Shown: positions 24,478 through 34,572 of the stretch, piece after piece
Layout: the number at the start of each line of letters is the position of its first letter
Numbering within the stretch: the first letter of the stretch is position 1
Assembly (NCBI GenBank): GCA_937883785.1
Contig: CALGDE010000132.1
Span: forward strand, 1 to 64,000
DNA length: 64,000 bases
From: an uncultured cyanobacterium
Lineage (GTDB): Bacteria > Cyanobacteriota > Cyanobacteriia > CACIAM-69d
Reading direction: 5' to 3'
Made by a program: the position numbers and the translations under genes
The notes under the pieces: model-generated
The model's database searches: none
What the model saw: only the letters and a program-made list of their open reading frames with translations
What the model was told of the DNA's origin: nothing

Positions 24478-26268
24478 ATGGGTATTCAACATTTTGTTGG
24501 CCATCGGGCGTCCGCCCGCTTCAAATCTTTTATTCGCTATGTTAAGCAACTGCCTTTGAGGTTGGCAGTGGTGGCGCTGCTTATTGGGTTAATGACCAGC
24601 GCAATGGCAGTGTTTGCTCCGTTGGCGATCGCCGCCCCCTCCATCGCCGCCCCTTCGGTTTCAACCGTGCCCCAGGAGCCCCCCGTTGACGATTTTTTTA
24701 ACGTCATTTTGCCCATTGACAATGATCTAGGGCAGATTCGCAGCCAATCGGTCATCTTTGACGGAAATCCCTTGTTTCAGGTGGCTGCTCCCAGTGACGA
24801 CTTAGAAACTCGAGTTGAAAATATTGAGTCCAACTTGATCCAAGCGAAGCGGGATTACTTAGCCAGTCAAACGGACCTTATTCCCACAAACCCGCCCATC
24901 ACCGTTCAGGAACAGGAAGGGCTGCCGACCCTGTACTACGAGGACCAGTATCTATTTACGGTCACTAACCTTGACGCCAAACTGTACCAAAGCGCCCTTG
25001 AAAATCGCGCTACAGTTATGCGGGTTCAGCTAAATATCGCCTTTATCAGAGCCTGGCGAGAGCGCCAGCCGGCGTTTATTCGAGGACGCATTTACAAGGT
25101 GATTGCTCTATGGATCGGCGGCGGATTAGTGGTCGCGGTGCTGTACCTATTAAACTGCCGCCGCCAGCGGCGCTACCGATCCCAGTACAGCCCGGATTTT
25201 CCTCAGAATCTAATTCAGACTCGCCTTCGGCATCGTCGCCGAAAACATTGGCATATTGCTGTCAGCGCGCTGTTTCGTCTGGGGCAAATTTCCATCCCAA
25301 TTGCGGCGGTAATGGCCACCTTAAACCTGTTTCCGAAAACTCGTCCTTGGTATCGCTGGGGCGCTAACAATCTACGGGTTTATTTATTTATCGCGATCGC
25401 GATCGCCAGCACCTATGTGACCACGGCCATCATCTTTGCCTTGGTGGACCGTATATTATCGACTTGGCTGGTGGACCCCCGTCCCGTGCCCCAGCGCAAC
25501 GGCCGCCTGCAGCAGCGAATCATCACCCTATCCCGAGTGATTAAAAGCATCATCGCCGTGACTTTGGCGCTTATCGCCGTGGTGGTTATTTTGGTGGGCA
25601 TACTCAAGGTGGACGTGGGACCGATCATCGCTGGTGCCGGTTTAGTGGGGGTTGCCCTGTCCCTCGCCGCGCAAAATCTAATTCGCGATGCCATTGAAGG
25701 GGTGTTGATCCTGATTGAGGACCGCTATGCCGTCGGTGACGTGGTGGTTCTGAAAGAAAATGAAATTTACGGGCTGGTGGAGAACATCACCTTACGGATT
25801 ACCCAACTTCGCGACCCGGAGCAGCGCCTAATCACCGTTCCCAACGGCGAAATGCGCATTGTGGCTAACCTCTCCAGCCGGCGATCGCAAGCGGACCTGA
25901 AAATCCCGATTGCCTATAGTAGCGACCTGGACCGGGCATTAGAGGTCATCACCCAAGAAAGCTGGACCCTGGTTAAAGACCCTAACTGGGGACTTTTTAT
26001 CACTGGCGACCCGTTAATCTTGGGCGCTGACGAATTCACTCCTTGGGGAATTATCGTGCGAGTGTGGATTGAAACCGTTCCCCTTAAGCAGTGGGACATT
26101 GCCCGGGAGTATCGTCGTCGTATTAAGCGAGCCCTGGATAATGCCGGTGTTGAAATGGCGCGATCGCGTACCGAGACCCGCGCCGAAATCACCTGGGAAC
26201 CCCCTGCGTCAGAGCAGCCCCTAGAGGAGACTCGTAACGGTAAAACCCAGGGCAGCATTAGTCTGTAG
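24478..26268 (+). CDS. Small-conductance mechanosensitive channel family protein (MscS)
   Basis: A 596-residue membrane protein. A signal-like N-terminal helix (about residues 24-50) is followed by an exported domain of about 150 residues, then membrane helices near 207, 265, 300 and 365. The pore-lining helix and beta domain are recognisable: VGPIIAGAGLVGVALSLAAQNLIRD is the TM3-like segment, followed by GVLILIEDRYAVGDVV and LITVPNGEM. It is larger than E. coli MscS, as are many cyanobacterial homologues. Role: pressure relief on hypo-osmotic shock, or ion-regulated gating; specificity unknown. Confidence 0.87.
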   Translation: MGIQHFVGHRASARFKSFIRYVKQLPLRLAVVALLIGLMTSAMAVFAPLAIAAPSIAAPSVSTVPQEPPVDDFFNVILPIDNDLGQIRSQSVIFDGNPLFQVAAPSDDLETRVENIESNLIQAKRDYLASQTDLIPTNPPITVQEQEGLPTLYYEDQYLFTVTNLDAKLYQSALENRATVMRVQLNIAFIRAWRERQPAFIRGRIYKVIALWIGGGLVVAVLYLLNCRRQRRYRSQYSPDFPQNLIQTRLRHRRRKHWHIAVSALFRLGQISIPIAAVMATLNLFPKTRPWYRWGANNLRVYLFIAIAIASTYVTTAIIFALVDRILSTWLVDPRPVPQRNGRLQQRIITLSRVIKSIIAVTLALIAVVVILVGILKVDVGPIIAGAGLVGVALSLAAQNLIRDAIEGVLILIEDRYAVGDVVVLKENEIYGLVENITLRITQLRDPEQRLITVPNGEMRIVANLSSRRSQADLKIPIAYSSDLDRALEVITQESWTLVKDPNWGLFITGDPLILGADEFTPWGIIVRVWIETVPLKQWDIAREYRRRIKRALDNAGVEMARSRTETRAEITWEPPASEQPLEETRNGKTQGSISL

Positions 26269-26473
26269 GGTTTGCCGAAAGAACTCTTTACACGATTGCA
26301 ACAAAATACTCTACTATTTAAAAATTCATGCTGTCGTCAAGGACACACCTTAACTCCAAGGCTGAATGTCCCAGTGGCTAAGCCTTTGTTACCACAGCAA
26401 CACCAGCCGCGATCGCCACTACTCGACCCTAAAGTTGGTCCCAGCGATTGCAGCAAAACCATAGAGAGCAGTT

Positions 26474-28558
26474 ATGAAAGACATCACACGCTACCGCAAC
26501 ATCGGTATCTTTGCCCACGTAGACGCTGGCAAAACCACCACTACCGAACGAATCCTGAAGCTCACCGGAAAGATCCACAAGATCGGTGAGGTCCACGAGG
26601 GGGCCGCCACCACGGACTTCATGGAGCAGGAGCAGGAGCGTGGAATCACCATTCAGTCCGCTGCCACCTCTTGTTTTTGGAAAGAGCACCAGCTCAACAT
26701 TATTGACACCCCTGGTCACGTAGACTTCACCATTGAGGTATACCGCTCCCTGAAAGTGCTCGACGGCGGCGTCGGCGTTTTCTGCGCATCTGGCGGCGTG
26801 GAACCCCAATCGGAAACCAACTGGCGCTACGCCAACGAGTCCAAAGTGTCTCGCATTATCTATGTGAACAAGCTGGACCGCACCGGCGGCGACTTCTACC
26901 GCGTGGTGAAGCAAGTTAAAGATATCCTCGGTGCCAACCCCTTGGTGATGGTGTTGCCCATCGGTATTGAAAACGACTTTGTGGGCGTCGTGGACCTACT
27001 CACCCAAAAAGCTTGGGTGTGGGATGACTCTGGCGATCCCCAAGCCTACGAAATCAAAGACGTGCCCGCCGACATGGTTGACGACGTGGCTGCCTACCGT
27101 GAAGAGCTGATCGAAACGGTGCTAGAGCAGGATGACGATCTAATGGAAGCCTACTTAGAAAACGGCGAAGAGCCCAGCATTGAAGATTTGAAGCGCTGCG
27201 TCCGCAAAGGCACCCGCAACTTAGACTTCTTTCCCACCTACTGTGGCTCCTCCTTTAAGAACAAAGGTGTGCAGCTCGTGCTAGATGCGGTTGTGGACTA
27301 TCTACCCAACCCTGAGGAAGTGCCTCCCCAGCCAGAAGTGGATCTGGAAGGTAACGAAACGGGCACCTTTGCCAAGGTGGACCCTGAGCTACCCCTGCGT
27401 GCATTGGCGTTCAAGATTATGGACGACAAGTATGGTGCGTTGACCTTTACTCGCCTGTACTCGGGCACCTTGAACAAGGGCGACACCATCTTGAACACCG
27501 CCACCGGTAAAACCGAGCGTATCGGCCGCATTGTGGAAATGCACGCTGACTCCCGTGAGGAAGTGGACAAGGCCCAGGCTGGCGATATCGTTGCCTTGGT
27601 GGGCATGAAGAATGTTCAAACTGGTCACACCCTGTGTGATCCCAAGGAACCGGCTACGTTGGAGCCGATGGTGTTCCCCGATCCGGTGATTTCTATTGCT
27701 GTTAAACCCGTTAAGAAGGGCGGCAGCGAGAAGATGGGCATCGCCTTGGGCAAGATGGTGCAGGAAGATCCCTCTTTCCGGGTGGAAACCGATGAGGAAA
27801 GCGGCGAAACCATTTTGAAAGGAATGGGTGAGTTGCACCTGGACATTAAGGTGGATATTCTAAAGCGCACCCACGGGGTGGAAGTGGAAGTGGGTAAGCC
27901 CCAGGTGGCTTATCGCGAGTCCATTACCAAGCGTCTCGAAGACAGCTACACCCACAAGAAGCAGTCTGGTGGTTCTGGTCAATACGGCAAGATCGACTAT
28001 GTGATCGAGCCGGGTGATCCGGGCACTGGGTTCGTGTTTGAGTCCAAGGTTACCGGTGGTAATGTGCCCCGGGAATTCTGGCCTGCTGTCCAGAAGGGCT
28101 TTGCAAATAGCCTGGAGAAAGGGCTGTTGGCGGGGTATCCCTGTGAGGATATGAAGGTGACTTTGACGGACGGGGCTTACCACGCGGTGGACTCGTCGGC
28201 GATCGCCTTTGAAATTGCCGCTAAGGCTGCCTACCGTCAGTCCTATCCCAAGGCTAAGCCCCAGCTACTGGAGCCCATCATGGCGGTGGACGTGTTTACC
28301 CCCGATGATTACGTGGGTGATGTAATTGGTGACCTAAACCGTCGTCGCGGCATGATCAAGTCCCAAAGCTCCACCCCCACCGGTGCCCGCATCAAGGCTG
28401 ATGTGCCCTTGAGCGAAATGTTTGGCTACATTGGCGACCTACGTACCATGACTTCCGGTCGTGGTCAGTTCTCCATGCTGTTTGATCACTATGCTCCTTG
28501 CCCCGCAAACGTGGCAGAGGAAGTGATCAAGGAAGCTAAAGAGCGTCAGGCTGCCTAA
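26474..28558 (+). CDS. fusA: Translation elongation factor G, paralogue outside the str operon
   Basis: A 694-residue translational GTPase with G1 [16 protein letters not shown]2 [10 protein letters not shown]3 DTPGHVDF and G4 NKLD, followed by domains II-V in full. Domain IV contains the expected [15 protein letters not shown] region, and domain V holds [28 protein letters not shown]. It stands alone: rpsL, rpsG and tufA, which flank the main fusA, are absent. The start [21 protein letters not shown] and the [25 protein letters not shown] region resemble the second EF-G type of multi-EF-G bacteria rather than the canonical copy, so it may act in recycling, under stress, or redundantly. Confidence 0.9.
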   Translation: MKDITRYRNIGIFAHVDAGKTTTTERILKLTGKIHKIGEVHEGAATTDFMEQEQERGITIQSAATSCFWKEHQLNIIDTPGHVDFTIEVYRSLKVLDGGVGVFCASGGVEPQSETNWRYANESKVSRIIYVNKLDRTGGDFYRVVKQVKDILGANPLVMVLPIGIENDFVGVVDLLTQKAWVWDDSGDPQAYEIKDVPADMVDDVAAYREELIETVLEQDDDLMEAYLENGEEPSIEDLKRCVRKGTRNLDFFPTYCGSSFKNKGVQLVLDAVVDYLPNPEEVPPQPEVDLEGNETGTFAKVDPELPLRALAFKIMDDKYGALTFTRLYSGTLNKGDTILNTATGKTERIGRIVEMHADSREEVDKAQAGDIVALVGMKNVQTGHTLCDPKEPATLEPMVFPDPVISIAVKPVKKGGSEKMGIALGKMVQEDPSFRVETDEESGETILKGMGELHLDIKVDILKRTHGVEVEVGKPQVAYRESITKRLEDSYTHKKQSGGSGQYGKIDYVIEPGDPGTGFVFESKVTGGNVPREFWPAVQKGFANSLEKGLLAGYPCEDMKVTLTDGAYHAVDSSAIAFEIAAKAAYRQSYPKAKPQLLEPIMAVDVFTPDDYVGDVIGDLNRRRGMIKSQSSTPTGARIKADVPLSEMFGYIGDLRTMTSGRGQFSMLFDHYAPCPANVAEEVIKEAKERQAA

Positions 28559-28573
28559 TTGTAAGGCTTTTTT

Positions 28574-28610
28574 AACCACTGCCCAATCAACTTTGACCAG
28601 GGCAGTGGTT
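28574..28610 (+). terminator. Strong hairpin after the EF-G gene
   Basis: AACCACTGCCC (28574-28584) pairs perfectly with GGGCAGTGGTT (28600-28610) across a 15-base loop, 16 bp after the EF-G stop. Only a short T-containing tail follows, so it is an atypical terminator or a 3'-stabilising stem. Confidence 0.6.
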
Positions 28611-28663
28611 ATTGTAGAAGCTGTCATAGACAATCGACGTCAAAAAAGTCGATATAAAAATGA

Positions 28664-28704
28664 GAGATGTCCAGTTTGATTACGGGATCACTGGGCATCT
28701 TTCT
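28664..28704 (+). terminator. Second hairpin before the comFB gene
   Basis: AGATGTCCAG (28665-28674) pairs with CTGGGCATCT (28691-28700) with one G-U pair, then TTCTC. A small stem ATCGAC/GTCGAT lies just before it (about 28633-28653). Could be a backup terminator or leader structure for the comFB transcript. Confidence 0.4.
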
Positions 28705-28836
28705 CATATGTTTTGATCTCGGCTCAGGCAGGCTAGGATGGGGGCGATCGCCGCACCTGTTGTTATCCTGCTGGGCAGTGCGCACTAACTCCCTATCCCG
28801 GCAAGACTAGCGGGACTAGAAGCTATCGGTTGACCT

Positions 28837-29412
28837 ATGAGTATTGAAAAAATTGTTGAGCAAGCCCTACGGGATGGCTATTTAACCCCGGCCATGGAAG
28901 CGGAGGTGGGGCGCATTTGCGACACCGCATCCGAGCTGTCCATTGAGGAGTACATGGCCCTGGACCGGTTAATGGGGGCGCTGCTGACGGGGGAAGTGGT
29001 TGTGCTGCCCCGCAAGCAGTTTATTAACGTGATGGAAGAACTGGTGTTGACCGAAGCCATTACGCGGGTGGCGGAAATTGAAACCACTAGCGATCGCGCC
29101 CTTGACGTGGGGGACATTGCCGCCTACGCCCTAAACCGCCTACCGCCCCTGTATGCCACCACCGAAGAAGGTGCTAACTATCAGCGAGCCCGCGCCAAAG
29201 AAGAGCTTCAGTCCCTTATTGCCAAACAGGTCAACGAAGCCATTAGCCGTAGCCAAGCCGTACCTGACATGGGCTCCGAGCGGGTACCTATCAGTAAATC
29301 CGGCGGTGATGTGCTGTCCCAGGTCAGCGCCTTACTCCAGTCCTCTGCCCCTGGCTTTGAAGGAGGCGATGAAGGCAGCCCCAGCGAAGCTAGCCTAACT
29401 GCCTCGGAATAA
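28837..29412 (+). CDS. ComFB-domain protein, probable cyclic-dinucleotide receptor
   Basis: A 191-residue soluble protein. The ComFB domain spans about residues 60-150, with FINVMEELVLTEAI, then DVGDIAAYALNRLPPLYATTEEGANYQ and KEELQSLIAKQVNEAI, which match the cyanobacterial family closely. Recent work on cyanobacterial ComFB proteins (for example CdgR of Anabaena) showed binding of c-di-GMP or c-di-AMP; whether this member binds either is inference. The N-terminal 60 residues are helical, and the last 45 are polar, Gly/Ser-rich and probably disordered. No cyclase or phosphodiesterase gene is near. A strong terminator follows. Confidence 0.82.
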   Translation: MSIEKIVEQALRDGYLTPAMEAEVGRICDTASELSIEEYMALDRLMGALLTGEVVVLPRKQFINVMEELVLTEAITRVAEIETTSDRALDVGDIAAYALNRLPPLYATTEEGANYQRARAKEELQSLIAKQVNEAISRSQAVPDMGSERVPISKSGGDVLSQVSALLQSSAPGFEGGDEGSPSEASLTASE

Positions 29413-29534
29413 TAACCTCACTCCCCTCGGAAAAGCCTTCCTAAAGCCTCCTGGGCGGAGAAAGTAACTTAATTCAGCCCTCTTGCCCGTTTTTAGAACC
29501 CTAAGGCAGCCTGGATGGGTTAGGAATTCCCTTC

Positions 29535-29562
29535 ACTCCCCCCTGATCAGGGGGGAGTTTTG
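29535..29562 (+). terminator. Rho-independent terminator after the comFB gene
   Basis: ACTCCCCCC-TGATCA-GGGGGGAGT is a perfect palindrome followed by TTTG, 122 bp after the comFB stop codon. Confidence 0.85.
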
Positions 29563-29700
29563 TTGCTGGCGTTTGGGGCGAATTGTCGATAAATTACCGG
29601 CAAATCATCGATAATTAAATGCAGCGTAAGTTACAAAACGTTACGGTAAAAAGGGAGCGTCCTAGAGGCGGCGTCCACAGTACACCATCGGGATTTCACC

Positions 29701-31209
29701 ATGCCAAGGGATTTGCGGGGATTTTTAAAGCAGCTTGAGTCGCGGGGGCAGCTACGGCGCATCACCGCTGAGGTGGATCCCGATTTGGAAATCGCCGAAA
29801 TCGCTAGTCGAATGCTTCAGTGTGGTGGACCGGCGCTGCTGTTTGAGAACGTAAAGGGCTGCTCGACGCCGGTGGCGGTGAATCTGATGGGCACCTTCGA
29901 GCGAGCCTGCTGGGCTATGAATATGGAGGGTCCTGACGAGCTGGAGGCTTTGGGGACGAAGCTAGCAAAGCTGCAGCAGCCTAAGCCCCCGAAAAATATC
30001 GCTCAGGCGGTGGATTTTGGCAAGATTTTGTTTGATGTGGTGCGAGCTAAGCCGGATTTGGATCTGTTTCCTCCGTGCCATCAGGTGGTGAAAAAGGAGG
30101 GCGAGTTTGACCTGACCCAAATTCCTATGATTCGTCCCTATTCGGGCGATGCGGGGCGCATTGTTACTTTGGGGCTGGTGATTACGAAGGATTGCGAAAC
30201 GGGGATTCCTAATGTGGGGGTGTATCGTCTTCAGCTTCAGTCGAACAATACGATGACGGTACATTGGCTGTCGGTGCGAGGTGGAGCGCGACATTTGCGG
30301 AAGGCGGCGGAGCGGGGCAAGAAGCTGGAGGTGGCGATCGCCCTGGGGGTAGACCCATTGATCTTGATGGCGGCAGCAACCCCCATTCCCGTGGACCTGT
30401 CCGAGTGGTTATTTGCGGGACTCTATGGCAAAACCGGTGTCCACCTAGCTAAATGTAAGACGGTGGATTTGGACGTACCCGCCCACTCGGAAATTGTTTT
30501 GGAGGGCACCATTACCCCCGGAGAGGTTTTGCCGGACGGGCCTTTTGGGGATCATATGGGCTACTACGGTGGCGTGGAAGATTCTCCGGTGGTGCGTTTC
30601 CACTGTATGACCCACCGCCAAAATCCCATTTACACCACCACCTTTAGCGGTCGCCCCCCCAAGGAGGATGCCATGATGGCGATCGCCCTGAACCGGGTAT
30701 ACACGCCCATTTTGCGCAACCAGGTGTCGGAAATCACCGACTTTTTCTTACCCATGGAAGCGTTGAGCTACAAAGCCGCCATTATTTCCATCAAAAAAGC
30801 CTATCCCGGTCAAGCCCGCCGCGCCGCCCTCGCCTTCTGGAGTGCCCTGCCCCAGTTCACTTACACCAAGTTCGTCATCGTGGTGGACGACAGCATCAAT
30901 ATTCGCGACCCACGCCAGGTGGTGTGGGCTATGTCTTCCAAGGTGGACCCCAGCCGCGACGTATTTATCCTGCCGGAAACCCCCTTTGACACCCTGGATT
31001 TTGCTAGCTCAAAAGTGGGGCTGGGCGGTCGCATGGGCGTTGACGCCACCACAAAAACCTATCCCGAAACGGACCATGAGTGGGGGGAGCCTTTAGAGTC
31101 GGATCCAGAAACGGCGGCAAAGGTGACCCAGCGTTGGGCGGAATATGGGCTTGGGGATATGACTCCCAAGGGAGTGGATCCGGCTAAATTTGGCTACGAA
31201 ATGCCATAA
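29701..31209 (+). CDS. ubiD: UbiD-family decarboxylase
   Basis: A 502-residue member of the prenylated-FMN-dependent decarboxylases. The start MPRDLRGFLKQLESRGQLRRI and the segments IPNVGVYRLQ, HPLSVRGGARH-type region (WLSVRGGARH), PDGPFGDHMGYYGG and GLGGRMGVDATTK are family hallmarks; the last includes residues of the metal-prFMN site. In cyanobacteria the UbiD homologue is thought to decarboxylate the polyprenylated 4-hydroxybenzoate made by UbiA during plastoquinone synthesis. No ubiX, which makes the cofactor, is in the window. Monocistronic by context. Confidence 0.92.
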   Translation: MPRDLRGFLKQLESRGQLRRITAEVDPDLEIAEIASRMLQCGGPALLFENVKGCSTPVAVNLMGTFERACWAMNMEGPDELEALGTKLAKLQQPKPPKNIAQAVDFGKILFDVVRAKPDLDLFPPCHQVVKKEGEFDLTQIPMIRPYSGDAGRIVTLGLVITKDCETGIPNVGVYRLQLQSNNTMTVHWLSVRGGARHLRKAAERGKKLEVAIALGVDPLILMAAATPIPVDLSEWLFAGLYGKTGVHLAKCKTVDLDVPAHSEIVLEGTITPGEVLPDGPFGDHMGYYGGVEDSPVVRFHCMTHRQNPIYTTTFSGRPPKEDAMMAIALNRVYTPILRNQVSEITDFFLPMEALSYKAAIISIKKAYPGQARRAALAFWSALPQFTYTKFVIVVDDSINIRDPRQVVWAMSSKVDPSRDVFILPETPFDTLDFASSKVGLGGRMGVDATTKTYPETDHEWGEPLESDPETAAKVTQRWAEYGLGDMTPKGVDPAKFGYEMP

Positions 31210-31352
31210 AAAACGGAGCGCCCAACTCAAAGAAACCCGGGGAAACGCCGCGAAAGGGGGTGACAAAAGCCCATAGTCTGCAAAAATATTGCAACGTTAT
31301 TGTTGTGCCTAAGTCCTTTGCCCATCCCGTGGGGGGCTGAGGCGATCGCCTA

Positions 31353-32798
31353 ATGGTCTTCTCGTCCGCGTCATTTTTATTCTATTTTCTGCCCCTAGTG
31401 CTGGTGGCCTATTTCGTCAGCCCTAAATCAGTCAAAAACGCCACTTTGTTAATTGCTAGCCTGTTTTTCTACCTATGGGGTGGCGGGCGGTTTACAGGAA
31501 TGTTGCTGATCTCCATCACAGTAAATTGGCTAATGGGGCTGTGGGTTGACCGGTGTGGATTTCAGGGGAAAGACACCAAGCTTCGCCACCGAGGGTCCCT
31601 GAAAAAAGTCGCTTTGGTGTCAGCCTGGGTCTTTAATATTGGCGTTTTAGGCTACTACAAATACGCCAACTTCTTGACAGAACAAGTCAACGCGATTTCC
31701 CCCTCAATTTTTTCCGACTGGGACGAAATCATCTTGCCCATTGGAATTTCCTTCTTCACCTTTCAAGCTCTAAGTTATGTCATTGACGTAGCCCAAGGTA
31801 TTACACCAGTGCAAAAACGTTGGGATAAATTTGCCCTTTATGTGGCGTTTTTTCCCCAGTTAATTGCCGGCCCCATTGTGCGATATCGAGACATTGCCAA
31901 TCAAATTGAGCGGCGATCGCACAGTTGGGCAAAGGTGTCCCAGGGCATGACACGGTTCGCTTACGGATTAGTAAAAAAGGTGGTTATTGCTGACTCCGTT
32001 GCCCGAGTTGCCGAAGCCACTTTTGACCCAGGCGCCCCCCTATCTTTTTCCGCTGCCTGGTTGGGACTCGCCGCCTATATGGTGCAGTTGTACTTTGATT
32101 TTTCGGGCTACAGCGATATGGCGATCGGCTTGGGGCGACTCTTCGGCTTTCGATTTCCTGAAAATTTCTGTCGTCCCTATTCTGCCATCAGTATTAGCGA
32201 CTTCTGGCGACGCTGGCATATGACCCTGTCCCAGTGGATTCGAGATTATATCTATATTCCCCTAGGGGGCTCCCGCCAGGGAAACGGTGCCACTTATCGA
32301 AATTTGGCGATCGCATTTCTATTTACCGGTATTTGGCACGGGGCGAACTGGACCTTTATTTTGTGGGGAATTTATCACGGCGGCTGGATTATTGTGGAGC
32401 GCTGGAGTGGTTGGAAACGGAGAAATCTTTCTCTGACTCAAACCGTATTTTGCCGAGCAATAACCTTGTTAATTGTGATGATGGGCTGGGTGATTTTTAG
32501 ATCGGAAACCGTTGGGGATGCTGTGAATTACTATCAGCATTTAATTAATAGTGGCGCGAATAATGCCTGGTCTATGGACTTACAAGATGCGTGGAATCGT
32601 CAGGCTCAATTATGTTTAATGATCGGCGGGGTGATCGCCCTTCTGCCTGGAGAGATTAATCTTGGACGCTACCTAGACTGGTCAACGTCTTCTTTCGCAA
32701 CCGGCGTAAAATTTGCCATAGCAGGAGTGGGATTTCCCCTGGCCCTTCTGCTAACGATTTCCAATGAATTCTCTGCATTTTTATACTTTCAATTTTAG
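31353..32798 (+). CDS. MBOAT O-acyltransferase, AlgI-like
   Basis: A 481-residue polytopic membrane protein of the membrane-bound O-acyltransferase family. SISDFWRRWHMTLSQWIRDYIY contains the conserved His289, and FTGIWHGANWTF the catalytic His329; LPIGISFFTFQALSYVID and PQLIAGPIVRY are further AlgI signatures. The family passes acetyl groups across the membrane for polysaccharide acetylation. The next two genes (gaps 41 and 44 bp) encode an AlgX/AlgJ-like acetyltransferase and a large membrane protein, so the three form an exopolysaccharide-modification unit. The polymer is unknown. Confidence 0.92.
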   Translation: MVFSSASFLFYFLPLVLVAYFVSPKSVKNATLLIASLFFYLWGGGRFTGMLLISITVNWLMGLWVDRCGFQGKDTKLRHRGSLKKVALVSAWVFNIGVLGYYKYANFLTEQVNAISPSIFSDWDEIILPIGISFFTFQALSYVIDVAQGITPVQKRWDKFALYVAFFPQLIAGPIVRYRDIANQIERRSHSWAKVSQGMTRFAYGLVKKVVIADSVARVAEATFDPGAPLSFSAAWLGLAAYMVQLYFDFSGYSDMAIGLGRLFGFRFPENFCRPYSAISISDFWRRWHMTLSQWIRDYIYIPLGGSRQGNGATYRNLAIAFLFTGIWHGANWTFILWGIYHGGWIIVERWSGWKRRNLSLTQTVFCRAITLLIVMMGWVIFRSETVGDAVNYYQHLINSGANNAWSMDLQDAWNRQAQLCLMIGGVIALLPGEINLGRYLDWSTSSFATGVKFAIAGVGFPLALLLTISNEFSAFLYFQF

Positions 32799-32839
32799 AC
32801 TTTTAATACCTGTAAATTTCCAGATTAAAGCGTCCCAAG

Positions 32840-34528
32840 ATGACCACAAGTCGCAGAAAATCCAGCTCGGTTTTATTGCCTAAAATTAGTGCCAAGGCGA
32901 TCGCCTTGGCACCGGGATTACTGTGTCTGTGTTTGCTGAGCTATCCTCTTCTGAAGGTGGTCAGCTCCTCGTTTGATGCTAATTACCTTGAAGTTGTTGA
33001 AAAACGAGAACCAAAACGTTTTCCCAAGCGAACTTATTTTAGTGCCTGGCTAAGAAAAAGAAACTATCGGCAGCTTTCTGAGTTTATTGATGACAGGCTG
33101 CCTTTTCGTGGCTTGGCTATTCAAACAAAGCAAGTATTAGCTGAAAATATCTTGGGAGAGTCCCGTTTTACCGCAGTGGATATGGGCAAAAACGGATGGC
33201 TCTATTACCGATTGAGCTATGGGCTTGAGGAAACAGGAGACGGCAATTTAATTGATGGAGAAAGAGTTGAATACGCCTTAAATAATCTGCAATATTTTTT
33301 GCAGTGGCAAACAGCGCAAAGGCGTAAAGTTAGGGTGATGGCGGTGCCCAATAAGCACACCATTTATCCTGAATATTTATCAAAGCAGGCAAGGGATGAT
33401 CTAGAAAAGAGTCAGCCCGGTCGCGAAACATTGTACGAGAAGTTTGGTGAATCACAGGATAAAAGGCTGATTGACTTATGGGACGCGCACGAATCGGCGA
33501 AAAAGAAGTCGCCAGAAAAGCTCCTTTATTTCCCAGAAGATACCCATCACTCTAGCTGGGGAAGTATTGTCTTAATGAGAAGCCTTGTTCAATCCCTAAG
33601 CTCTGATTTATGGAACCCTAAGGACATCAAAGTTCATGGTGGATACGGTAATTGGGGGCTAGATTTGAAGCATATTTTAGGGTACGCCGCTTTCGAGTCT
33701 GAGCAAGAGCTTCCCCTTTTCTACCTTGAAAGGTCTGGGGTGGAAACGGAAAGGATATTAGTGGGAGATAGGGAATTTTCCTCTTTGGCTGAGGCTGCGG
33801 ACAAAGGATTGTTGGGCGATCGCGACAGTATTCTAAGCTTTTTGCAAAATTCCGATGGTGTACCACTAATTCCAGGTCGGACTTTAGTTATAAGAGACTC
33901 TTTCTTGGAGGTTAGCCAACAGAAAAGCCTATCCCAATATTTCCAGTCCGTTGACTATATCCACGCCCAATCAAAGTCTTTATCTCAAGAGTTTATCCAT
34001 CAGTCGGCGAAGAATTACGACACAATCATAATCGCAGTAGTGGAAAGGAATTTCCTCTCATTTCTAGAAACATTGCCTCGATATTTAAATGATGGAAATA
34101 TTCAGGGCGAAAAGCCGATTTTTCAACAGATTAATGGAAACTTTGAATTGATCGGCAAACTAGGCGAGAAAACAAAAACCAAAATTGACAATGGTTTTCT
34201 AGAAGTAACTTCCCGAAAAGCTAAGCCTTTTATTACGCTTAAAATCCCTCAGCTAAACGCAGAAAAATCCTATAAATTGAATCTCTCTGTTGAAAGTCCA
34301 AGATTAGATCGGGTGGATTTATACTACCAATCAGATTATCAGCTGGAGCTTCTTGGAGAGAAATTTTCCCCTGCCAGAAGGATTTCTCTGGGGTTAAAGC
34401 CGGGCGAAAATAATATTTCCTTTTTTCTACAAAGTGCAGGACTGCGATCGCCATGGAAACTTCAGTTTGAAGGTGGGGAAGGCACTTATAAGATAGAATC
34501 CATCGAAATTTTTGAGCTTCCCGACTAG
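32840..34528 (+). CDS. AlgX/AlgJ-like SGNH acetyltransferase
   Basis: A 562-residue protein with one N-terminal membrane anchor or signal (about residues 17-45) and an exported SGNH-type domain. KNGWLYYRL (near 117-125) is the usual entry motif. The catalytic pair is in YFPEDTHHSSWG (Asp234, His236), and the Ser in VIRDSF (Ser354) completes the triad seen in AlgX/AlgJ. The last 120 residues resemble a beta-sandwich, possibly carbohydrate-binding. It would transfer acetyl groups supplied by the MBOAT protein 41 bp upstream to a polysaccharide in the periplasm. Base composition is somewhat more AT-rich than the surroundings. Confidence 0.82.
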   Translation: MTTSRRKSSSVLLPKISAKAIALAPGLLCLCLLSYPLLKVVSSSFDANYLEVVEKREPKRFPKRTYFSAWLRKRNYRQLSEFIDDRLPFRGLAIQTKQVLAENILGESRFTAVDMGKNGWLYYRLSYGLEETGDGNLIDGERVEYALNNLQYFLQWQTAQRRKVRVMAVPNKHTIYPEYLSKQARDDLEKSQPGRETLYEKFGESQDKRLIDLWDAHESAKKKSPEKLLYFPEDTHHSSWGSIVLMRSLVQSLSSDLWNPKDIKVHGGYGNWGLDLKHILGYAAFESEQELPLFYLERSGVETERILVGDREFSSLAEAADKGLLGDRDSILSFLQNSDGVPLIPGRTLVIRDSFLEVSQQKSLSQYFQSVDYIHAQSKSLSQEFIHQSAKNYDTIIIAVVERNFLSFLETLPRYLNDGNIQGEKPIFQQINGNFELIGKLGEKTKTKIDNGFLEVTSRKAKPFITLKIPQLNAEKSYKLNLSVESPRLDRVDLYYQSDYQLELLGEKFSPARRISLGLKPGENNISFFLQSAGLRSPWKLQFEGGEGTYKIESIEIFELPD

Positions 34529-34572
34529 ATAAAATATCGGCACAATTACATTTTTTAGGCTTACAAGAAACC

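Noticed and set aside
26272-26473. Leader of the EF-G gene as a riboswitch or tRNA
   Set aside because: No cloverleaf, T-loop or known riboswitch core could be recognised.
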